Positions 18,746 through 27,804 are shown, counted from the first letter of the stretch. The stretch is 64,000 bases of DNA from Nocardia higoensis (GCF_015477835.1 NZ_JADLQN010000001.1:1798001-1862000); one strand, 5' to 3'. The notes: generated by a model from the sequence alone, not told the origin. Numbers and translations: made by a program.

Positions 18746-18751
18746 TACGCT
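18746..18751 (+). promoter_or_regulatory. -10 hexamer for the hydrolase gene (leaderless type)
   Basis: TACGCT, 7 nt before ATG 18759. Confidence 0.5.
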
Positions 18752-18758
18752 CGACCCG

Positions 18759-19550
18759 ATGTTCCACTCACCACACCCGGCTGCCGCACGACCATCCGTG
18801 CTTCCGTGCGTGGTCGCACTGCCCGGGACCGGCTCCGATGCCGATTTCGCCCGGCGCGCGTTCGGGTCCGCGGCCGACGAGCGCGGGCTGCGCTTCCGCG
18901 CGGTGGAGCCCGATCCCCGGGACGTGGTGGCGAGTTATCGCGCGGCGCTGGACGAAGCGGCCGACAACGGTCCGGTGCTCGTCGCCGGGATTTCGCTAGG
19001 CGCGGCGGTGGCCGTGGAGTGGGCTGCCGCCAGATCACGGCGGGCTGTCGCCGGCCCCGAGGCGATCGCCGGGGTGGTGGCGGCGCTGCCCGCCTGGACC
19101 GGGGCGGACACCGCCGGATGTCCGGCGGCGCTGTCCGCGGCGTATACCGCCGCGCGCCTGCGTGCCGATGGGCTCGAGGCAGTGATCGAGCAGATGCGCG
19201 CGAGCAGCCCGGATTGGCTCGGCGCGGCACTGGCCCAGTCGTGGCGTGCGCAGTGGCCGTGGCTGCCCGGCGCGCTGGAGGAGGCCGCGGCCTATGCGTG
19301 GCCCGATGCCGAGCAGTTGGCGGCGCTGAACGTGCCGGTCTCGGTGATCGCCACGACCGACGATCCGGTCCACCCGCTCGCGGTCGGTCGGCGATGGGCG
19401 GCGCTGATCCCCGGCGCGACGCTCGACTGCCTCACCCTCGACGAGCTGGGCGCCGATCCCCCCGTGCTCGGGCACCTTGGATTCGCCGCCCTGTCACGGG
19501 TGCTGCCGCCGATCCGCACGCCCGCATCCGAGCCGGCACCGGTCGGCTGA
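18759..19550 (+). CDS. alpha/beta-hydrolase fold protein
   Basis: 263-aa cytosolic hydrolase equivalent to Rv2695. A complete triad is visible: the nucleophile Ser in VLVAGISLGAAVAVEW (GxSxG, about residue 83), Asp in TTDDPVHPL and His in VLGHLGFAAL near the C terminus. The oxyanion-hole strand is VVALPGTGSD. The substrate is unknown. It is divergent from the OB-fold/DUF3159 pair, as in mycobacteria. Confidence 0.88.
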   Translation: MFHSPHPAAARPSVLPCVVALPGTGSDADFARRAFGSAADERGLRFRAVEPDPRDVVASYRAALDEAADNGPVLVAGISLGAAVAVEWAAARSRRAVAGPEAIAGVVAALPAWTGADTAGCPAALSAAYTAARLRADGLEAVIEQMRASSPDWLGAALAQSWRAQWPWLPGALEEAAAYAWPDAEQLAALNVPVSVIATTDDPVHPLAVGRRWAALIPGATLDCLTLDELGADPPVLGHLGFAALSRVLPPIRTPASEPAPVG

Positions 19551-19638
19551 CCCCGCACCGGACCGCCGCCCCCCTATCGCTCCGACGCAGAACCTGCCCC
19601 GAGGCCCATCGGCGGAGCGGGTTCGGATGAGCCGACGA

Positions 19639-20490
19639 TCAGTTCAGGCCGAGCTGCTGCATGGCCGAGCCACCTGTTCCACGCCGGGGCTCCTGGGGCA
19701 CCGGCTGCGGCGTCGGCACCGGCTGCGGCTGCGGGGCGGCCTGCTGCTGTTGTGCCTGCACCTGGGCCTGGTGGGCGGCGGCGAGCTGCTCGGCCAGCTG
19801 CGCGGGCAACACCACCGGCAGCGGATCGCGCACGGGCAACGGATCGGTCCCGCGCCGCACCACGGTCTCGGCCATGATCGCGCGCGCGGCGGCGACAAGA
19901 GGCAGCCCGTCCGCTGCGGCGCCCGGCGGGCCCGCCGCGACCAACCGCACCATCCAGCGGTAGCCGTCGACGCCGATGAACCGCAGATCCGCGGTCGCGG
20001 TCGCGGCGTGCAGTTCCCGACCCCACGGGCCGGTTTCCACCGAGACCTGCGCGCCGTCCTTGCGCAACGACTCGGCCAGGTCGGCGGCGACCGTGCGCCA
20101 CTGACCGGGCGACTTCGGTGCCGCGTAGGCGGCGACGGTGATCCGTCCGTGCTCGGTGGCCAGGTGCACGGCCTGCGGCGCGCCCTCGGGGGTCATCTCC
20201 ACCTGCAGCTGACCGCCGGGCGGGACCGGCAGGATCACCGAGCCGAGATCGAGGCGCTGATCGGCGACATTGTCCAGCAATTCGGCGACATCGTCGTAGT
20301 CGTAGGGACCGGTGCGCTGTTCGTCCGGTGCGGTCGCGGCCGTGGTGCGGTCGTAGTCGGCGTCCTCGTAGTCGCCCGCGTACTCGGCGTCGTACTCGTC
20401 GTCGTACTCGGCGTCGAGGTAACCGTCGTCGCTGTACTCGTCCTCGCCGTATCTGTCGCTGTCGCGCTTCTTCTTACCGAAAAGTCCCAT
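19639..20490 (-). CDS. DUF3710 family protein
   Basis: 283-aa protein equivalent to Rv2696c, of unknown function. The N terminus is MGLFGKKKRD followed by a strongly acidic, Tyr-rich stretch (about residues 10-50, dominated by Asp, Glu and Tyr). The conserved DUF3710 core spans about 60-220 (RLDLGSVILPVPPGGQLQVEM, GPWGRELHA, GVDGYRWMVRLVAAGPP). The C-terminal ~45 residues are Gln/Pro-rich. It starts 1 bp after the dut stop and has a perfect AGGAGGGG Shine-Dalgarno, so it is co-transcribed with dut. Confidence 0.9.
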   Translation of the reverse strand: MGLFGKKKRDSDRYGEDEYSDDGYLDAEYDDEYDAEYAGDYEDADYDRTTAATAPDEQRTGPYDYDDVAELLDNVADQRLDLGSVILPVPPGGQLQVEMTPEGAPQAVHLATEHGRITVAAYAAPKSPGQWRTVAADLAESLRKDGAQVSVETGPWGRELHAATATADLRFIGVDGYRWMVRLVAAGPPGAAADGLPLVAAARAIMAETVVRRGTDPLPVRDPLPVVLPAQLAEQLAAAHQAQVQAQQQQAAPQPQPVPTPQPVPQEPRRGTGGSAMQQLGLN

Positions 20491-20491
20491 G

Positions 20492-20989
20492 TCACCCCTC
20501 CTGACCGGCGCGCGCCATATGCGCCGCGCCCGGCGTCAAGCTCGCATGTCCACCGCTGGAGCCGTAACCGCCGGCACCACGGGGCGTGTCGTCGAGCTCG
20601 TCGACCTCGACGAAATCCACCAGTTCCACGCGCTGGACGAGCAGTTGCGCGATGCGGTCACCCCGGCGCAGCTCGATCGACTCGCGAGGATCGTGATTGA
20701 TCAAGCAGACTTTGATCTCCCCGCGATAGCCGGCATCGACGGTGCCCGGAGTGTTCACCACCGACAGGCCGGTCTTGGCGGCCAGCCCGGAACGGGGATG
20801 GATCAGCCCCACCGTGCCGATCGGCAGGGCCACGGCGATGCCTGTGCCCACCAGCACGCGCTCACCCGGCTCCAGCACGACGTCCTGGGTGGTGCACAGA
20901 TCCACCCCGGCGTCACCGGGATGGGCGCGGGAAGGTACCGGGATACCCGGATCCAATCGCCGCAGCGGTATCGCTGAAAGTGCGCTCAC
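20492..20989 (-). CDS. dut: deoxyuridine 5'-triphosphate nucleotidohydrolase
   Basis: Hydrolyses dUTP to dUMP and pyrophosphate, supplying thymidylate synthesis and keeping uracil out of DNA; works as a homotrimer. All five motifs are present: [23 protein letters not shown] (catalytic-Ser region), [16 protein letters not shown] (catalytic Asp), [13 protein letters not shown] and the P-loop-like C-terminal [14 protein letters not shown]. After motif 5 there are about 14 extra residues compared with the mycobacterial enzyme. An alternative GTG start lies 7 codons upstream (21010). Position equals Rv2697c. Confidence 0.95.
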   Translation of the reverse strand: MSALSAIPLRRLDPGIPVPSRAHPGDAGVDLCTTQDVVLEPGERVLVGTGIAVALPIGTVGLIHPRSGLAAKTGLSVVNTPGTVDAGYRGEIKVCLINHDPRESIELRRGDRIAQLLVQRVELVDFVEVDELDDTPRGAGGYGSSGGHASLTPGAAHMARAGQEG

Positions 20990-21039
20990 ATCGGACGAGC
21001 CTACGCGCACCTGAGCGGCGCGCAGCGGTGACGGTGACT

Positions 21040-21045
21040 TACTGT
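21040..21045 (+). promoter_or_regulatory. -10 hexamer for the DUF3093 gene (leaderless type)
   Basis: TACTGT, 6 nt before GTG 21052; this defines the start within a longer open frame. Confidence 0.55.
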
Positions 21046-21051
21046 GGAAAT

Positions 21052-21564
21052 GTGTCGGACCAGCCCAACCCGTCGTCGACCGAGCCTCGCGACAGCACCG
21101 TGACCGCCTACCGAGAGCGCCTCTGGGTGCCCTGGTGGTGGTGGCCGATCGGCTTCGGCGTCACCGCACTGCTGGCCGCCGAGATCCAGATGGCCATCGG
21201 CGGTTCGTACGGCTGGCTGCCCTACCTGCTGCTGTTCCCGCTACCGGTGTGGGTGCTGGCGTGGTTGAGCAGGCACAGCGTGCAGGTGACCACGGACGCG
21301 TCGGGAACACCGGAACTGCACGTCGGTCGTGCCCACCTGCCGGTGAGCTTCGTCTCGCGGGCCGCGGTCGTGGCGCCCAGCGCGAAGAGCGCGGCGCTGG
21401 GCCGTCAGCTCGACCCGGCCGCCTACGTCCAGCACCGTCCCTGGGTGGGACCGATGGTGCTGCTCGTACTCGACGATCCGGACGACCCGACGCCCTATTG
21501 GCTGGTCAGTACGCGCGAACCCGGACAGGTTCTGGCCGCGCTCGGACTACCGAGCGCGGGGTGA
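21052..21564 (+). CDS. DUF3093 membrane protein
   Basis: 170-aa protein equivalent to Rv2698. Two transmembrane helices lie near the N terminus ([21 protein letters not shown] and [18 protein letters not shown]), followed by a soluble domain with [21 protein letters not shown] and [17 protein letters not shown]. The function is unknown. It is divergent from dut and ends 55 bp before the convergent DUF4193 gene. Confidence 0.88.
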   Translation: MSDQPNPSSTEPRDSTVTAYRERLWVPWWWWPIGFGVTALLAAEIQMAIGGSYGWLPYLLLFPLPVWVLAWLSRHSVQVTTDASGTPELHVGRAHLPVSFVSRAAVVAPSAKSAALGRQLDPAAYVQHRPWVGPMVLLVLDDPDDPTPYWLVSTREPGQVLAALGLPSAG

Positions 21565-21619
21565 GAATCTCCCGCTCGATCCGGCCGTGGGCCGGCCGAA
21601 CTGTCGGCGACGCCGGCGG

Positions 21620-21922
21620 TCAGGCGGCGCAATCCATGCAGATCATCTGACCGCCCGCCTCGCTGGCGAGCCTGCTGCGGTGGTGCACCAGGAAGCAGCT
21701 GGAACAGGTGAACTCGTCGGCCTGCTTGGGGACCACCCGGACCGAGAGAACTTCCTCGGACAGGTCTGCGCCGGGAAGCTCGAACGACTCCGCGGTATCG
21801 GATTCGTCGATATCCACGACGGCGGACTGTGCCTCGTTGCGACGAGCCTTCAGCTCCTCCAGCGAATCCTCCGACACATCGTCGGATTCGGTACGCCTCG
21901 GTGCGTCATAGTCGGTTGCCAT
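21620..21922 (-). CDS. DUF4193 small zinc-ribbon-like protein
   Basis: 100-aa protein equivalent to Rv2699c. The first ~60 residues are acidic (DESDTAESFELPGADLSEEVL). The C terminus carries two CxxC pairs, FTCSSCFLVHHRSRL and MICMDCAA, spaced as in a zinc ribbon. A Shine-Dalgarno GAGGGGAAG precedes the ATG. Family members are transcribed near envelope and sigma genes across Actinobacteria; the role is unknown, with a nucleic-acid or RNA polymerase-associated zinc ribbon a guess only. Confidence 0.88.
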   Translation of the reverse strand: MATDYDAPRRTESDDVSEDSLEELKARRNEAQSAVVDIDESDTAESFELPGADLSEEVLSVRVVPKQADEFTCSSCFLVHHRSRLASEAGGQMICMDCAA

Positions 21923-22304
21923 GTCGTCTTCCCCTCGTCCTTACTCCGTATATCCCGGACCGGCAGAGCCCACGCGGCGATTCCTACCCGGAACCGAACG
22001 TGAACCCGCACCGCCCCGCCGGTGGTGCACATCACAAGTGCTCCGCCTCGCGCATCAGGACAGATCCGACGGACCCATACCCGATTGCGCTCGGTAAACG
22101 CAGGACATGCCCTACTTGTTCCCGCGACCGACCACCGAATTGTCCGCCGATGTTTCGATCTGGGCCGCCAGACAATAGCGGACCCGTGGACAAAAGTCGC
22201 AATCAAAACACACCGATGGCGAAACCGATCGGGAATCGACATCGAGCCGGCGACGCATCGAGACCAACCGCCGCCTCCGGTCACACTTTTCGTAGAGTGT
22301 GCTG
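21923..22304. other. 382-bp divergent intergenic region, DUF4193/cei
   Basis: I see no coding signal here; the open frames that cross it have no start signals and unlikely compositions. It is less GC-rich than its surroundings and must contain the promoters of the two divergent genes. The cei -10 hexamer is at its right edge. No riboswitch or tRNA fold was recognised. Confidence 0.6.
22293..22298 (+). promoter_or_regulatory. -10 hexamer for cei (leaderless type)
   Basis: TAGAGT, 6 nt before GTG 22305. The GTG at 22299 would abut the hexamer and so cannot be the start if this promoter is used. Confidence 0.5.
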
Positions 22305-22982
22305 GTGGTTTCACTGATCACCGAAGGCAGCGCGACCGATCCCCAGGGTCGCCTCTATCCTCGGCGTCGCCCGCGCGCGTGGCTCATCATGCTCGGCGTT
22401 CTCGCATTGATCTGCTCGATCGTCTGGATCAAGGCGCTGACCACCGAGAACACCGACACCACGGCGATGGCGTGCAACTCGCCGAGCCCGGCCACCGAGC
22501 CAGGCGCCGAAGCCGCGCCCGCGCTCGGGCAGCGGGTCGGCGCATCGTGGCTGCAGGACGTCGAACCCGCGGCGCTCGCCCAGTCCAGAGTGCGTGTACT
22601 CAATGCCAACAACCAGCGCGGCCAAGCCGCGCACGTGGCATCGCGCCTCGGTGATCTGGGGTTCGCGAGTACCCCGGACACCCAATACGGTAACGATCCG
22701 ATCTACACCAACGGCGACCTGGAATGCACCGGCCAGATCCGCTTCGGAGTGAACGGCAGGCCCGCCGCCGCCTCGGTGCAGCTCGTCGCCCCGTGCGCGG
22801 AACTGATTCAGGATCAGCGTGAGGACGACACGGTCGATCTGGTGCTCGGCTCGCTGTTCCGAGACGTGCAACCCAACAACGATGCCGAAGAGGTGTTGCG
22901 TTCGCTCAAGAACCCGGCCCCGGGCGACAGCCCGAAGATCGACATCGACCTGCTGGCGGCCGCACGCACCGCACGCTGCTGA
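22305..22982 (+). CDS. cei: envelope integrity protein Cei (LytR_C domain)
   Basis: About 225-aa membrane-anchored protein equivalent to Rv2700. One N-terminal transmembrane helix (AWLIMLGVLALICSIVWIKAL) follows a short basic cytoplasmic segment (GRLYPRRRPR); the rest is extracytoplasmic, with the LytR C-terminal-like fold (SRVRVLNANNQRGQAAHVASRLGDLGF) and cysteines at MACNSP, LECTGQI and VAPCAELI. In M. tuberculosis the homologue is needed for envelope integrity and virulence. Convergent with suhB across a hairpin terminator. Confidence 0.88.
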   Translation: MVSLITEGSATDPQGRLYPRRRPRAWLIMLGVLALICSIVWIKALTTENTDTTAMACNSPSPATEPGAEAAPALGQRVGASWLQDVEPAALAQSRVRVLNANNQRGQAAHVASRLGDLGFASTPDTQYGNDPIYTNGDLECTGQIRFGVNGRPAAASVQLVAPCAELIQDQREDDTVDLVLGSLFRDVQPNNDAEEVLRSLKNPAPGDSPKIDIDLLAAARTARC

Positions 22983-22995
22983 ACGCTCATGCCCG

Positions 22996-23028
22996 CGAGG
23001 CCACGCTCCGCTGGGGAGCGTGGCCTCG
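22996..23028. terminator. bidirectional hairpin between cei and suhB
   Basis: CGAGGCCACGCTCC and its exact complement around a 5-nt loop (14-bp stem), between convergent stop codons. Confidence 0.8.
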
Positions 23029-23051
23029 ACGTCTGTCCGGGGCCGTTCGGT

Positions 23052-23954
23052 CTACTCGTCCGGAATCGGCTCGGTGGCGCCCGCCGCTGCCAGCAGTGCC
23101 GCGAGTCCGGTGGCGACACCCGGTGCCGCGGCGACCACCAGATCGCCCTGCGCACCGGTGTGCGAGGCGGGCGGCAGCGTGAGCAGTGCGCCTGCTTCGG
23201 CGGCGATGAGCGCGCCCGCACCCCAGTCCCACGGGTTGAGCCCGTGCTCGAAGTAGGCGTCCACACGTCCGGCGGCCACATGGCACAGATCGAGCGCGGC
23301 CGCGCCGAACCTGCGGATGTCGCGGATCTGCGGCAGAACCCGGCCGATGATCTCGGCCTGGCGGGTCCGTCTGCTGCGCCCATAGGCGAACCCGGTCGCG
23401 ACCAGCGCGAGTTCCAGATCGGCGGCCTGCGAGCAGCTCAGGTGCTCGACCCTCCCGTCGGCGGATGTCGCGGTCGCGCCCGCCCCCAGGCCGGCGCTGT
23501 AGGTCACTTCGTGCGCTACATCGACCACCGCGCCCGCCACCGGACGACCGCCGCGCATGGCCGCGACCGAGACGGCGTATCCGGGCACGCCGTAGAGGAA
23601 GTTCACCGTCCCGTCGATGGGGTCGACCACCCAAGCCACCGCGTCGTCGCCGACGCCGAGGCTGCCGCCGCCTTCCTCGCCGAGGATCGCCTCGCCGGGG
23701 CGCTGGGTGGCGAGCAGTTCGCGGATCAACTCCTCGGACTCGGTGTCGACGATCGTCACCGGATCGGTCGCGTGCGACTTGGTCCGGACGGAGTCGGAGC
23801 CCTCGCCGGTTCCCGCGCCGAACACCTCCGGGCGGCGAGCCCGGACGTGGGCGGCGGCGCGTTCGGCGAGCGCGACCGCGGTGCGGCGCAGGTCCGCGAC
23901 GGTCTCGGGAGATTCGGCGACGGCTTCGGTGGCAGATCTTGTCGAGTGCGGCAC
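23052..23954 (-). CDS. suhB: inositol-1-monophosphatase family protein SuhB
   Basis: Mg2+-dependent sugar-phosphate phosphatase; with mycobacteria as precedent it dephosphorylates inositol 1-phosphate for phosphatidylinositol and mycothiol supply. Metal-site motifs are intact: GEEGGGS, WVVDPIDGTVNFLYGVPGY and NPWDWGAGALIAAEAGA. 300 aa from GTG 23954; GGAGG is only 1 nt from that codon, so an internal GTG (VAESPETV) could be the true start. The open frame runs a further 300 codons upstream but only as antisense of ppgK. Equivalent to Rv2701c. Confidence 0.9.
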   Translation of the reverse strand: MPHSTRSATEAVAESPETVADLRRTAVALAERAAAHVRARRPEVFGAGTGEGSDSVRTKSHATDPVTIVDTESEELIRELLATQRPGEAILGEEGGGSLGVGDDAVAWVVDPIDGTVNFLYGVPGYAVSVAAMRGGRPVAGAVVDVAHEVTYSAGLGAGATATSADGRVEHLSCSQAADLELALVATGFAYGRSRRTRQAEIIGRVLPQIRDIRRFGAAALDLCHVAAGRVDAYFEHGLNPWDWGAGALIAAEAGALLTLPPASHTGAQGDLVVAAAPGVATGLAALLAAAGATEPIPDE

Positions 23955-24113
23955 GCCTCCATCGCTACCACAGATCCGGACGACGGGGCGGCCTCCACCC
24001 GGCGCCGGGCGGGGCCGCGGCCCGCATTGCCCGTGCGGTCGGACACCCGGTGGCACGATCGGACATAATCGCCTGTCATCACAGGAGTCGGCTACGCAGA
24101 ACGAGGGGTTGTC

Positions 24114-24872
24114 ATGTCCGCTCGGGGGCACGCATTCGGTATCGATATCGGCGGCAGCGGCGTGAAGGGCGCCGCGGTCGACCTGGCCACCGGCAAGCTG
24201 GTCCACGAACGGATCAAGATCGCCACGCCACGCCCGGCGACCCCCGAAGCGGTCGCGGCGACAACCGCTCGCCTCGTGGCCGAGGCGGGCTGGGACGGGC
24301 CGGTGGGGATCACCATGCCCGCGGTGGTTCTCGGCGGTGTCACCCGCACCGCCGCCAACATCGACAAGAGCTGGATCGGCGCCGACGCGCGGACACTGTT
24401 CTCCACCGCGCTCGGCGGGCGCGAGGTCACCGTGCTCAACGACGCCGACGCGGCCGGACTCGCCGAGGATCGTCACGGAGCGGCAGCGGATTACAGCGGA
24501 CTGGTCCTGGTGCTCACCTTCGGCACCGGTATCGGCTCGGCCCTGCTCTACAACGGCACCCTGGTGCCCAACTCGGAGCTCGGGCACCTCGAGATCGGCG
24601 GCATGGAGGCCGAGCACCGGGCCGCCGCCTCGGTGAAGGACCGGCGCGGACTCAGCTATGAACAGTGGGCCGTCGAGGTCTCCACCGTGCTCTCCGGCCT
24701 GGAGGACCTGTTCTGGCCGAACGTGATCGTCGCGGGCGGCGGCATCAGCCGTGACGCCGATCGCTGGATTCCCTTGCTCACCAACCGGACTCCGGTGGTC
24801 GCGGCGCGCCTGCGCAACACCGCGGGAATCGTCGGCGCGGCGATGGCCGTCGAGACCCATCTGGTGCCGTGA
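24114..24872 (+). CDS. ppgK: polyphosphate glucokinase
   Basis: Phosphorylates glucose with inorganic polyphosphate or ATP. ROK-type fold: the phosphate loop is GIDIGGSGVKGAAVD, the catalytic Asp lies in VLNDADAAGLAE, and the second phosphate motif is LTFGTGIGSAL, followed by NSELGHLEIGG. The 252-aa length is typical, and the position equals Rv2702, next to sigA. GAGGGG precedes the ATG at good spacing. It is divergent from suhB. Confidence 0.95.
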   Translation: MSARGHAFGIDIGGSGVKGAAVDLATGKLVHERIKIATPRPATPEAVAATTARLVAEAGWDGPVGITMPAVVLGGVTRTAANIDKSWIGADARTLFSTALGGREVTVLNDADAAGLAEDRHGAAADYSGLVLVLTFGTGIGSALLYNGTLVPNSELGHLEIGGMEAEHRAAASVKDRRGLSYEQWAVEVSTVLSGLEDLFWPNVIVAGGGISRDADRWIPLLTNRTPVVAARLRNTAGIVGAAMAVETHLVP

Positions 24873-24964
24873 CCTGGGCGCACCGAAACGGCCCGACAGG
24901 TGACCGGCGCGCGGGAAGGCGGCATCGTGCCATGAGTACCCTGGTCGGATAGTTACAATGGAAC

Positions 24965-25087
24965 ATGCCCGGCGGAGAGCCGGAGCCCGACCGGCCTTCC
25001 GCCGGTGAAACCCGACAGACCGCTCCGCCGGAACACAACTCTGGCGTGACGCCGCACGAGACCGTCACGAAAGGGCGTACGTGGTAG
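24965..25087 (+). CDS. possible 40-aa upstream ORF overlapping the sigA start
   Basis: ATG 24965 to TAG 25087, starting [15 protein letters not shown] and ending KGRTW. It overlaps the sigA start by 7 nt in another frame, an arrangement that would allow translational coupling. No clear Shine-Dalgarno precedes it (AATGGAAC only), and the peptide is not recognised. It could equally be a chance frame in a high-GC leader. Confidence 0.25.
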   Translation: MPGGEPEPDRPSAGETRQTAPPEHNSGVTPHETVTKGRTW

Positions 25088-26457
25088 CCACGACCCGTCA
25101 GACCGCCGGTTCGGCCGACGCCGACTCCGAAGAACCCACAGCAGCTCGGCCGGTCCGCAAGGCTGCCGCCAAGAAGGCACCGGCCAAGAAGGTCGCTGCC
25201 AAGAAGGCGCCCGCCAAGAAGGCCGCGAATGCGGGGAAGGCCGCTGCCAAGAAGGCGCCTGCGAAGAAGGCCACCACCAAGAAGGCCGGAGCCGAGGGTG
25301 AGCCCGGCGCCGACGAGCCGCTCGACGACGAAGCCATCGACCTCGCCGATCTCGACGACATCGAGGTGGACGAGACCGACCTCGCCGATGAGGGCGAGCT
25401 GGTCGAGGCCACCGAAGAAGCGGCCGAGGAAGGAGCCGACGAGCCCACCGCCGCCGACAAGGCCTCCGGCGACTTCGTCTGGGACGAGGAGGAATCCGAG
25501 GCCCTGCGCCAGGCCCGCAAAGACGCCGAGCTCACCGCCTCGGCCGACTCGGTGCGCGCCTACCTCAAGCAGATCGGCAAGGTCGCCCTGCTCAACGCCG
25601 AGGAGGAGGTCGAGCTCGCCAAGCGCATCGAGGCGGGCCTCTACGCGGCGGAGAAGATGCGCGAGTTCGCCGAGACGGGCGAGAAGCTGCCGGTCGCTAT
25701 GCGCCGCGACTTCAACTGGATCGTCCGTGACGGCAACCGCGCCAAGAACCACCTGCTCGAGGCCAACCTGCGTCTGGTCGTCTCGCTGGCCAAGCGCTAC
25801 ACCGGCCGCGGCATGGCCTTCCTCGACCTCATCCAGGAAGGCAACCTCGGTCTGATCCGCGCGGTCGAGAAGTTCGACTACACCAAGGGCTACAAGTTCT
25901 CGACGTACGCCACCTGGTGGATCCGGCAGGCGATCACCCGAGCCATGGCCGATCAGGCCCGCACCATCCGTATCCCGGTGCACATGGTCGAGGTCATCAA
26001 CAAGCTCGGTCGCATCCAGCGCGAGCTGCTCCAGGATCTCGGCCGCGAGCCGACTCCGGAGGAGTTGGCCAAGGAAATGGACATCACCCCGGAGAAGGTC
26101 CTCGAGATCCAGCAGTACGCGCGCGAGCCCATCTCGCTGGATCAGACCATCGGCGACGAAGGCGACAGCCAGCTCGGCGATTTCATCGAGGATTCCGAGG
26201 CCGTCGTCGCGGTCGACGCCGTGAGCTTCACCCTGCTGCAGGATCAGCTGCAGTCGGTACTCGAGACGCTGTCCGAGCGTGAGGCGGGCGTGGTGCGCCT
26301 GCGTTTCGGCCTCACCGACGGTCAGCCGCGGACCCTCGACGAGATCGGTCAGGTCTACGGTGTGACCCGCGAGCGTATCCGGCAGATCGAATCCAAGACG
26401 ATGAGCAAGTTGCGGCACCCGAGCCGCTCCCAGGTGCTGCGCGACTACTTGGACTAG
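25081..26457 (+). CDS. sigA: primary RNA polymerase sigma factor SigA (RpoD/HrdB type)
   Basis: Essential housekeeping sigma factor, 458 aa from GTG 25081 (AAAGGG upstream). Residues about 20-75 are a Lys/Ala/Pro repeat (KKAPAKK units), followed by an acidic stretch to about 140. Region 1.2 begins at [16 protein letters not shown]; region 2 includes [37 protein letters not shown] and the -10-recognition segment [15 protein letters not shown]; region 3 [17 protein letters not shown]; region 4.2 helix-turn-helix [20 protein letters not shown]. Position equals Rv2703. A 15-bp hairpin follows. Confidence 0.97.
   Translation: MVATTRQTAGSADADSEEPTAARPVRKAAAKKAPAKKVAAKKAPAKKAANAGKAAAKKAPAKKATTKKAGAEGEPGADEPLDDEAIDLADLDDIEVDETDLADEGELVEATEEAAEEGADEPTAADKASGDFVWDEEESEALRQARKDAELTASADSVRAYLKQIGKVALLNAEEEVELAKRIEAGLYAAEKMREFAETGEKLPVAMRRDFNWIVRDGNRAKNHLLEANLRLVVSLAKRYTGRGMAFLDLIQEGNLGLIRAVEKFDYTKGYKFSTYATWWIRQAITRAMADQARTIRIPVHMVEVINKLGRIQRELLQDLGREPTPEELAKEMDITPEKVLEIQQYAREPISLDQTIGDEGDSQLGDFIEDSEAVVAVDAVSFTLLQDQLQSVLETLSEREAGVVRLRFGLTDGQPRTLDEIGQVYGVTRERIRQIESKTMSKLRHPSRSQVLRDYLD
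25155..25290 (+). repeat. KKAPAKK-type coding repeat in the sigA N terminus
   Basis: Imperfect repeats of GCCAAGAAGGC-like units encode alternating KKAPAKK and AAKK motifs. The resulting basic, histone-H1-like tail sits before an acidic stretch and replaces a conventional region 1.1. Confidence 0.8.
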
Positions 26458-26493
26458 TACCGACTAGCACTCGGCCCGGTTCTCGGCAACGCT

Positions 26494-26527
26494 ACGACGC
26501 CCGGCGGTCACCACCGCCGGGCGTCGT
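26494..26527 (+). terminator. sigA terminator hairpin
   Basis: ACGACGCCCGGCGGT, loop CACC, and the exact complement: a 15-bp stem 37 bp after the sigA stop, followed by CTCTTCC. Confidence 0.85.
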
Positions 26528-26706
26528 CTCTTCCCTGGTTCGCCCGCGGACCTGCGCGTCGAACAGAAGAGCGCCCCGGTCAAACGTGATCGAGACCACT
26601 TGTTGTTGCCACACTTTCGCTGCCCGGTCCACGCTCGCCTGACGTACAGTCTGTCGCAATCATTCGTCATCGCCGGGTGTCTCGGCCCGGCTCTGGGGTT
26701 TTACAC

Positions 26707-27804
26707 GTGCTCGACATTCACCACTTCAGTTACGGCTGGTTGACGCCCCTGCTGGCCTACGTCATGTCCTTCACCGGGTCGTTACTGGGACTGCAGTGCG
26801 CCATGCGGGCGCGCTCCGGTAACAGCAGGCCGCTCTGGCTCACCCTGTCCGCGCTGTCGATCGGCGGGGCGGGAATCTGGGTCATGCATTTCATCGCCAT
26901 GCTCGGCTTCTCGATCCAGGGAGCCGAAGTCCGCTACGACGTGCCGCTCACTCTGCTCAGCGCGGTGTGCGCGATCGCGCCCAGCGGGCTCGGGCTGTTT
27001 CTGGTGATGCGCCCGCGACCGACGGTGGCGATGGTGGCCGGTGGCGGCGCGGCGATCGGAATCGGCATAGCCGCCATGCATTACGTCGGCATGGCCGCCC
27101 TGCGGACCAACGCGACGATCGAGATCCAGCCGTTGCTGGTGGTGCTCTCGGTGCTGCTCGCGATCGCCGCGGCAGGCGGCGCGCTGTGGTTCGCGGTACG
27201 CGTGGAGGGACTGCTGAGTACCGTCGGTGCGGCAGCGATCATGGCACTGGCCGCCTCCGGGATGCATTACACCGGGATGGCGGGCCTCGAGGCGCACACC
27301 GGGCACCGGCACGGCCCACCCGAGGGCGCCGGCGCGATGCAGTTGCTGGTGCCGTTGATCGTCGGAATCAGCATTGTCACCATGCTCCTGCTCATCACCG
27401 TGAGCCTGACCTCGATCGAGCGTGCCGTCGATCTGCCGCCACTGGAACCGGTGCAAGTGCGGCCCGCCGCGGACGATTTCGCCACCGGTCCGCTACCCGT
27501 CGTCCGTCCGGGCCACCGCGCCGGATCGCCGGCCGTTCCGGCATCTCCCGGGGTGACCGCCGGCCGCCCAGGGGCCGTGCCCGCGGCAGCGGGGACGCCC
27601 ACAGGGCATCGCTCGCCGCCCGCGCATCGGATGCCGGAGCCCGTCGCGCTCCCGGCGTCCGAGCCCGCGCCGCGGCGGCAGGATCCGAATCAGAGCCGGC
27701 CGAACCGAGGGAAGTCCGCACCGCAACCGGTCGCCGCCGCCCAGACCTCCGGGACGCAGTACTGGCCGACGACCGACGACATCCGCAGGCGCGGCAAATC
27801 CTGA
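26707..27804 (+). CDS. MHYT-domain integral membrane sensor
   Basis: 365 aa from GTG 26707 (VLDIHHFSYGW). Seven transmembrane helices carry three MHYT-type motifs: MHFIAM (about residue 59), MHYVGM (123) and MHYTGM (185). His and Met of this motif are thought to bind copper and sense a diatomic gas or redox ligand. There is no GGDEF, EAL or kinase output domain; instead the last ~115 residues are a Pro/Arg-rich, probably disordered cytoplasmic tail. It lies downstream of the sigA terminator and is likely a separate transcript; TACAGT about 60 bp upstream could be its -10. Confidence 0.88.
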   Translation: MLDIHHFSYGWLTPLLAYVMSFTGSLLGLQCAMRARSGNSRPLWLTLSALSIGGAGIWVMHFIAMLGFSIQGAEVRYDVPLTLLSAVCAIAPSGLGLFLVMRPRPTVAMVAGGGAAIGIGIAAMHYVGMAALRTNATIEIQPLLVVLSVLLAIAAAGGALWFAVRVEGLLSTVGAAAIMALAASGMHYTGMAGLEAHTGHRHGPPEGAGAMQLLVPLIVGISIVTMLLLITVSLTSIERAVDLPPLEPVQVRPAADDFATGPLPVVRPGHRAGSPAVPASPGVTAGRPGAVPAAAGTPTGHRSPPAHRMPEPVALPASEPAPRRQDPNQSRPNRGKSAPQPVAAAQTSGTQYWPTTDDIRRRGKS

